Shown here one piece after another: positions 1-4,478 of a stretch of 7,109 nucleotides of DNA. A program made the position numbers and the translations under genes. Each line of letters opens with the position of its first letter. Position 1 is the first letter of the stretch. The notes below the pieces were generated by a model. It was not told where the DNA came from and searched no databases. It saw nothing but the letters and a program-made list of their open reading frames with translations. The stretch is from an uncultured Lachnospiraceae bacterium (GTDB lineage: Bacteria; Bacillota; Clostridia; Lachnospirales; Lachnospiraceae): positions 1-7,109 of the forward strand of contig CAMWNY010000122.1 of assembly GCA_947175775.1 (NCBI GenBank), read 5' to 3'.

Positions 1-1513
1 CATTTGTAAAGGTATCGGAAACAGGTGACGGCGGTGCGTCCTTACTGTTTTCCGTAAAGAATTTATTTCCTGCCGTCATCAAAGAGCTCGGATCGCCGAA
101 GCCGTTCGTCAGTTCGCAGACTACAAGGTTGGGGTCGAACAGGTTTTTTGACCAAAGCGCATTCGGGTCCGTCAAAGAAGGACGTAAATGGAATGTTCCC
201 TCTTCATAGCTGTAATCCTTGCGTTTCTCCGGATCGTCCGCATTCGTCGTAAACTCTTCCGCCTTAAGCGACCAATGCACGTCCTCCGCGCCAAATGTCC
301 AAAGTGTCTGTACCACATCACCGTCCATCATTGTCTCGATAAACGCATCAAAGATTGCCTGCTCACGGGCATTGTCACCGTCGCCGTCATCAATAATAAC
401 CCACACAGGAGCTTCACGGTTAATGTATGCGCCAACCTCGGCAATCGGAGGAAGCTGTACAAGCTCGGCGTCAACACCGTTCTTGACAAAGCTGTCTGTC
501 AATGTCTGATACCAGCGTCCCGCCCAGTAGGTAAAGGAAGCGGAAGAACCTGTCTGATCGTTGGAATAAAACTTCTCACGCGCAATCTTTGTTGAAGCGG
601 TAAGCGACTCCGGATCAATTACGCCATCCGCATATGCCTGCTGCAGACGCAAAAGCGCAGCTTTTGTTTCCTCTGTTTGGAAACCGTCATACCACACGCC
701 GTCATCGCCCTGAAGAATTGCGGGATATGCGTCCTGCCAAAACTCCGGAAGGTAGTTGATGTAGGGCGCCTCAAATCCGACAAAGCCTGCCGCTATCACA
801 CCATATGTATCTCCGTTCACACCGTTTCCGTCCGGGTCCTCATTGTGGAACCGCAGCATCATGTTATAATAATCGTCGTAGGTCTTGATGTCGTCAAGAT
901 TGATGTCAAGTGCGTCAAGCCATGCCTTCTTGACATAGGTCACGCATCCGTTTCCATACGTCGGCGAAAATCCGTAAAGCCTTCCGCCTCCCTTTTGCTT
1001 TAAAGACTCGTTAATCGACGGTAAAATCATTCTCTCCTGAAAGTCAGCGTTATCGTACGCCTCTGTCATGTCCCAAAGCAGTCCTGTCGGCATATACTGC
1101 GCGAACATATCTGCCGACATAACCATCACGTCCGGATAGTCACCGCTTGCAAAAAGACGTCCGACAGCGTCTGTGTAGCCGGAATGGTCAATTGGCTGGA
1201 TTTCAAGGTCAATGCCGACTGCCTCTTCCCACTGTTTTTCCACGTCCTGCATTCCGTTTTCAAGATCTGCCGCCATTGTGCCGTCAACTACCATGACGAT
1301 TTTTTCAAGCTGATAACCGCTGGCTGCATCTGCCGCGGCATCTCCTGCAGCCGTATCCTGCGCCGGAGTCTGCGCTGTGTCGCCGCCCTGGGAACCACTT
1401 GTATTGCTGCTGTCTGCCGCAGGCGTTGTTTCGTCTCCGCCCTTTGCCCCGCACGCCGTAAGCGATGTAAGCATTGTGCCCGCCAAAAGGATTGCAATTA
1501 ATTTTCTTTTCAT
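1..1513 (-). CDS. Extracellular solute-binding lipoprotein (ABC transporter, family 1-like), second tandem copy, 3' end cut by window edge
   Basis: Probable substrate-binding lipoprotein of an ABC uptake system, tethered outside the membrane to capture a solute, most likely a sugar or oligosaccharide. The frame is open from the ATG at 1511-1513 to the left edge, giving 504 codons with no stop. By comparison with its neighbour about 47 C-terminal residues lie outside. The start is fixed by GGAGG at 1520-1524, six bases upstream. Residues 1-21 are a lipoprotein signal (MKRKL start, hydrophobic core, LTAC lipobox with Cys21), followed to about residue 67 by an Ala/Asp/Thr/Gly-rich linker. The mature part keeps the acidic loop DPDGNGVNGDTYG near residue 226 and aromatic blocks such as LPEFWQDAYP. 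It follows the complete paralogue after 25 bases with no terminator, so the two form one operon. The mature core is roughly three quarters identical to the neighbour by hand count. The family is clear; the ligand is unknown. Confidence 0.9.
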   Translation of the reverse strand, partial: MKRKLIAILLAGTMLTSLTACGAKGGDETTPAADSSNTSGSQGGDTAQTPAQDTAAGDAAADAASGYQLEKIVMVVDGTMAADLENGMQDVEKQWEEAVGIDLEIQPIDHSGYTDAVGRLFASGDYPDVMVMSADMFAQYMPTGLLWDMTEAYDNADFQERMILPSINESLKQKGGGRLYGFSPTYGNGCVTYVKKAWLDALDINLDDIKTYDDYYNMMLRFHNEDPDGNGVNGDTYGVIAAGFVGFEAPYINYLPEFWQDAYPAILQGDDGVWYDGFQTEETKAALLRLQQAYADGVIDPESLTASTKIAREKFYSNDQTGSSASFTYWAGRWYQTLTDSFVKNGVDAELVQLPPIAEVGAYINREAPVWVIIDDGDGDNAREQAIFDAFIETMMDGDVVQTLWTFGAEDVHWSLKAEEFTTNADDPEKRKDYSYEEGTFHLRPSLTDPNALWSKNLFDPNLVVCELTNGFGDPSSLMTAGNKFFTENSKDAPPSPVSDTFTN

Positions 1514-1538
1514 CTGTTTCCTCCAATTATTGATTTTG

Positions 1539-3173
1539 TTACTGGTTTAATTCCGCCAAACACTGGTCTACAATCGAACCGACCGTATCCACATATCCCT
1601 GCATCGCCTCGTCAATGTCGCCGCCTTCCACAACGACCTTGGTAATTACGGCAAGCTTTGCATCGAAAATGGTACCTGTTTCATTTGTAAAGGTTTCCGA
1701 TACCGGAGATACCGGCGCGTCTACGGAATTTTCCGTAAAGAATCTGTTGCCTTCCGCCGCAAGATCCGTCTGAGACGAATAGCCGTTTGTCAGCTCGCAT
1801 ATGGTAAGCGCAGGATCAATATAGTTCTTTTTCCAAACACTGTTCGGATCGTTTGGAGACGGTTTTAAGTGAAATTCTCCCTCTTCATAAGAATATGATT
1901 TCTCGTTTTCCGTTCCCGGATTTGTAACGAATTCCTCCGCGTGCGTTGACCAGTGAACATCTTCCGCGCCGTATGTCCAAAGCGTCTGCACCACGTCGCC
2001 GTCCATCATCGTCTCAAGAAGCGCGTCAAACACTGCCTGATTTCGTGCCGGGTCGCCGGAATCGATAATAACCCAAACCGGGGCTTCTTTGTTAATGTAC
2101 GCGCCGACTTCTTCAATCGGCGGAAGCTGTACTATATCCGGATCAACGTCGTTTTTGATAAAGTTGTCCGTAAGCGTCTGATACCATGAACCTGCCCAAT
2201 AAACAAACACGCCCGACGAACCGGTCTGATTATTTGAGAACCATTTCTCACGCGCAGTCTTTGTCTGTGCCGTCAGCGACTCGGGATCGATACAGCCGTC
2301 CACATATCCCTGACGCAGTCTTGCAAGCGCCGCCTTTGTCTCCTCTGTCTGAAATCCGTCGTACCATACGCCGTCCTCGCCCTGAAGGAGCGAAGGGTAA
2401 GCATCCTGCCAAAACTCCGGAAGATAGTTGACATAAGGCGCATCCGTTCCGATAAATCCGGGCGCTACAACACCGTATGTATCACCGTTTTTGCCGTTGC
2501 CGTCAGGATCTCCGTCATGGAATGCCTTGAGCATTGCATAGTAATCATCATATGTTTTGATGTCGTTAATATCAATTCCCACCGCATCAAGCCACGCCTG
2601 CTTTACGTAGGTCACGCAGCCGTTTCCGTAGGAAGGCGCAAATCCGTATAAGCGTCCCTCGGAATCCTTTAAGTTCTTGTTGATGTCCGGAAGAATCATT
2701 CTGTTTTGGAAATCCGCATTGTCATAGGCATCCGCCATATCCCACAAAATACCGGTCGGCGCATACTGTTTAAACATGCTTGCCGACATAATCATTGCAT
2801 CCGGGTAATCCCCGCTCGCAAAAAGACGTCCGACCGCGTCCTGATAGGCTGAGTGATCCATCTGCTGAATCGTTAAAGGAATGCCGACTGCCGCTTCCCA
2901 CTGCTCCTTAAACTCTGCCTGTCCATTGTCAAGCGTTGTCGTCAGTGTGCCGTTTACCACAATGTTAATTCCCGTATCGCCAAGAATATCATGGTAATCC
3001 CCTTTTTCCGCTGCCGTATCTGCCGCGCCCGTTTCCGGGGATGCAGTATCTCCTGTTCCTGTGCTATTGCTGTCCGCCGCAGGCGTCGTTTCGTCCCCAC
3101 CCTTTGCCCCGCACGCCGTAAGCGACGTGAGCATCGCGCCTGCTAAAAGGATTGCAATTAATTTCCTTTTCAT
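1539..3173 (-). CDS. Extracellular solute-binding lipoprotein (ABC transporter, family 1-like), first tandem copy, complete
   Basis: Complete 544-residue lipoprotein, the size usual for large LplA/LipO-like binding proteins of carbohydrate ABC importers. It would bind substrate outside the cell and hand it to permeases not present here. The ATG is preceded by AGGAGG (3181-3186) with a 7-base gap. Residues 1-21 are the signal peptide with lipobox LTAC and lipidated Cys21; residues 22-57 are a low-complexity Ser/Thr/Gly/Asp linker; the folded binding domain follows. Visible marks include DAVGRLFASGDYPD (112-125), the calcium-loop-like DPDGNGKNGDTYG (222-234), and aromatic clusters (LPEFWQDAYP 251-260, YWAGSWY 325-331) of the kind that stack on sugars. 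Cys186 and Cys459 are also present in the paralogue; Cys294 is not. It is the first gene of the operon and is divergent from an AraC-type regulator, suggesting substrate-dependent control. Carbohydrate specificity is inference; a peptide or other ligand is possible. Confidence 0.93.
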   Translation of the reverse strand: MKRKLIAILLAGAMLTSLTACGAKGGDETTPAADSNSTGTGDTASPETGAADTAAEKGDYHDILGDTGINIVVNGTLTTTLDNGQAEFKEQWEAAVGIPLTIQQMDHSAYQDAVGRLFASGDYPDAMIMSASMFKQYAPTGILWDMADAYDNADFQNRMILPDINKNLKDSEGRLYGFAPSYGNGCVTYVKQAWLDAVGIDINDIKTYDDYYAMLKAFHDGDPDGNGKNGDTYGVVAPGFIGTDAPYVNYLPEFWQDAYPSLLQGEDGVWYDGFQTEETKAALARLRQGYVDGCIDPESLTAQTKTAREKWFSNNQTGSSGVFVYWAGSWYQTLTDNFIKNDVDPDIVQLPPIEEVGAYINKEAPVWVIIDSGDPARNQAVFDALLETMMDGDVVQTLWTYGAEDVHWSTHAEEFVTNPGTENEKSYSYEEGEFHLKPSPNDPNSVWKKNYIDPALTICELTNGYSSQTDLAAEGNRFFTENSVDAPVSPVSETFTNETGTIFDAKLAVITKVVVEGGDIDEAMQGYVDTVGSIVDQCLAELNQ

Positions 3174-3208
3174 AACGTAACCTCCTGATTTCGTTGTTTA
3201 TTTTTTCT

Positions 3209-3225
3209 GCATGAATAGTTTATGC
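3209..3225. promoter_or_regulatory. Imperfect palindrome in the leader of the binding-protein operon
   Basis: GCATGAA-TAG-TTTATGC forms a 17-base inverted repeat with one mismatched pair, starting 36 bases upstream of the first lipoprotein ATG. It could be an operator or a small leader-RNA hairpin. It is short and AT-rich, so chance cannot be excluded. Confidence 0.25.
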
Positions 3226-3314
3226 TTTTTTTATTTTATCACTGATACAAATGACATTTCTTCTGTATAGAAATTCACTTCTTGCGTTTTTTTAGATTTC
3301 AGACATTTACCTTC

Positions 3315-3453
3315 ATTGGCAAGTATGATATTGTTTTAACAGTCAAATGCCAATAAACAATACGTATCACATATCAGGAGCAATTTATGCATGCCAATTT
3401 CAACAAAAGGTTGATTTCAGAATGCACAATTCAATAATTTGGTGATTGCCAAT
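3315..3453. repeat. Four spaced TGCCAAT boxes, probable AraC-type operator sites
   Basis: The heptamer TGCCAAT occurs at 3348-3354, 3392-3398 and 3447-3453 on the plus strand, and at 3315-3321 on the minus strand (reading ATTGGCA on plus). Centre-to-centre steps are 33, 44 and 55 bases, all multiples of 11, so the boxes lie near the same helix face, with slow drift if the pitch is 10.5. The inner two copies are preceded by A and the outer two by T. The core resembles the TGC(T/C)A half-site known from some AraC-family operators. Binding by the adjacent regulator is inference. Confidence 0.6.
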
Positions 3454-3475
3454 CGGATTTTTAGTGTGTTACACT
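3446..3475 (+). promoter_or_regulatory. Candidate sigma-A promoter of the AraC-type regulator, overlapping a TGCCAAT box
   Basis: TTGCCA at 3446-3451 (five of six to TTGACA) is followed after 18 bases by TACACT at 3470-3475 (four of six to TATAAT). TGT directly before the hexamer supplies an extended -10 TGn. Transcription would start near 3482, leaving a leader of about 54 bases. The -35 is almost entirely inside the box at 3447-3453, so a protein bound there would compete with polymerase, consistent with negative autoregulation. Confidence 0.4.
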
Positions 3476-3489
3476 CTCACTATCCGAAC

Positions 3490-3508
3490 AGGAGAAGCCA
3501 TTATGTGA
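3490..3508 (+). promoter_or_regulatory. Start-stop mini-ORF (ATG TGA) with its own Shine-Dalgarno in the regulator leader
   Basis: AGGAG at 3490-3494 lies 8 bases before ATG at 3503-3505, which is followed immediately by TGA at 3506-3508. The element is in frame with, and 30 bases upstream of, the regulator start at 3536. The TGA also shows that no upstream in-frame start can extend the regulator past that point. A ribosome parked at such a start-stop element could modulate translation of the next gene, but chance occurrence is possible. Confidence 0.3.
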
Positions 3509-3535
3509 GAAATAAAAACGAAGGAGGAGATTACA

Positions 3536-4378
3536 ATGCCGCTTCCATTAAAGCCCGGATACAACTTCAGTTATACGCGTATGCGCCGTTCATCTAATTT
3601 TGAAATGACTTCCGCGGAAGCCTATACGGACTTTTATGGTCTTTCGTACATATTAGCCGGCGAACGGATTGTCTATTCTCCGGGATATACAGCAGTTTTG
3701 CAGGCGGGTGATGTCAATTTTATTCCGCGCAACGTATACACACGCGCTGCCTGCCCATCCAGCGAAGTGTTCGAAGCAGTCCTTCTGAAATTCACGGATC
3801 CGATGATTGAAGATCTCCTGACGCTTTTTAGCGCGGAAACCTATGAAGACCTATGCGGCGAATGTGTGATCCATTGCGAAAAGACAACACAGACAAAAGT
3901 CATAGCAATCCTAAACGACATAGAAAATGAGTGGAACCATTATAACAAATACTCCGAGCTGATTTTAAAGGGGCTGCTGCACCGGCTGATTATCACATGT
4001 CTGCGGGAACGCAAACTCGGCGGAATGCCGATACAGATTTTGGAGAAAAAGCACGAATGCCTTTCTGATGCCATAAAATACATCAAAACGCATCTTCACG
4101 AAAATCCCTCCCTAAAAGAAACTGCCGACTGCGTTCACGTTTCACCGTCCTACCTGTCAAAAATTTTTATCAGTCAGCTTCATACTTCTTTTTCCGATTT
4201 TGTGTTAAGCGAAAAAGTACAGTGCGCGCAAAAGCTCCTGATTAACTCCAAGCTGAGTATGACGCAGATTACGATGGAAGCCGGATTTTCGAGCAATGCT
4301 TATTTCAGCGATTGCTTTAAGCGTTGTACCGGACTTTCACCGACACAATTTCGAAAGGCGAACGGGGGTCTTTGCTGA
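3536..4378 (+). CDS. AraC/XylS-family transcriptional regulator
   Basis: A 280-residue DNA-binding regulator of the usual two-domain AraC type. Residues about 20-95 look like the cupin-type ligand-binding arm, with short beta-rich segments such as GLSYILAGERIVYSPG and LQAGDVNFIPR. Residues 177-273 are the double helix-turn-helix domain: first HTH about 192-213 (SLKETADCVHVSPSYLSKIF), second about 241-262, ending in the family signature GFSSNAYFSDCFKRCTGLSP and then TQFR. There is no receiver domain, so it senses a small molecule directly rather than being a two-component response regulator. The ATG is set by AAGGAGGA at 3521-3528 with an 8-base gap from GGAGG, and an in-frame TGA at 3506-3508 blocks a longer start. 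It is divergent from the binding-protein operon, its likely target, and ends at a hairpin terminator. The inducer is unknown; an oligosaccharide transported by the neighbours is the natural guess. Confidence 0.93.
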   Translation: MPLPLKPGYNFSYTRMRRSSNFEMTSAEAYTDFYGLSYILAGERIVYSPGYTAVLQAGDVNFIPRNVYTRAACPSSEVFEAVLLKFTDPMIEDLLTLFSAETYEDLCGECVIHCEKTTQTKVIAILNDIENEWNHYNKYSELILKGLLHRLIITCLRERKLGGMPIQILEKKHECLSDAIKYIKTHLHENPSLKETADCVHVSPSYLSKIFISQLHTSFSDFVLSEKVQCAQKLLINSKLSMTQITMEAGFSSNAYFSDCFKRCTGLSPTQFRKANGGLC

Positions 4379-4388
4379 AAACATAAAA

Positions 4389-4446
4389 ATGTGGAGTCAA
4401 CAGGCTTCCTAACGAAAGCCTTATTGCTCCACATCTTTACTTTTTT
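4389..4446. terminator. Bidirectional intrinsic terminator with a two-tier hairpin between convergent genes
   Basis: ATGTGGAG (4389-4396) pairs perfectly with CTCCACAT (4427-4434). Inside, CAA (4398-4400) pairs with TTG (4424-4426) and AGGCTT (4402-4407) with AAGCCT (4416-4421), leaving an 8-base loop and small bulges. On the plus strand CTTTACTTTTTT follows; on the minus strand the stem is followed by TTTTATGTTTTC. It therefore serves the regulator (stop 10 bases before the stem) and the convergent repeat-protein gene (stop 44 bases away). The remainder, 4447-4478, is AT-rich with nothing else recognised. Confidence 0.85.
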
Positions 4447-4478
4447 AATTTATTTTATGAAAATATCCCCTATCAAAT

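Larger units (their letters stand above)
3174..3535. promoter_or_regulatory. Divergent intergenic control region between the binding-protein operon and the AraC-type regulator
   Basis: This 362-base AT-rich region holds no gene. It must contain the leftward promoter of the lipoprotein operon and the rightward promoter of the regulator. I see four TGCCAAT boxes between 3315 and 3453, a rightward promoter candidate, a start-stop mini-ORF, a 17-base imperfect palindrome at 3209-3225, and an 11-base palindrome AAATGACATTT at 3249-3259. For the leftward operon only weak -10 candidates appear: TATACA (complement of 3264-3269) and TAAAAT (complement of 3233-3238). Neither has a recognisable -35 at 16-18 bases, which would suit a promoter that needs an activator. 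Confidence 0.75.

Noticed and set aside
188..595. Plus-strand open frame of 135 codons
   Set aside because: It is the complement of the partial binding-protein gene, whose frame is fully open and aligns with its paralogue; no ribosome binding site or protein family is recognisable.
1288..1526. Short minus-strand open frames in two other frames over the signal-peptide and linker region
   Set aside because: They overlap the true start of the second lipoprotein out of frame. The true frame starts at 1513 with a strong Shine-Dalgarno and a lipobox.
1514..1538. Possible separate promoter or terminator between the two lipoprotein genes
   Set aside because: Only 25 bases, fully accounted for by the Shine-Dalgarno and an AT-rich spacer; no stem or promoter hexamers.
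3320..3346. Leftward promoter using TTGACT (complement of 3341-3346)
   Set aside because: The -35 match is good, but no acceptable -10 lies 16-18 bases downstream; the nearest candidates fall at 10-13 bases.
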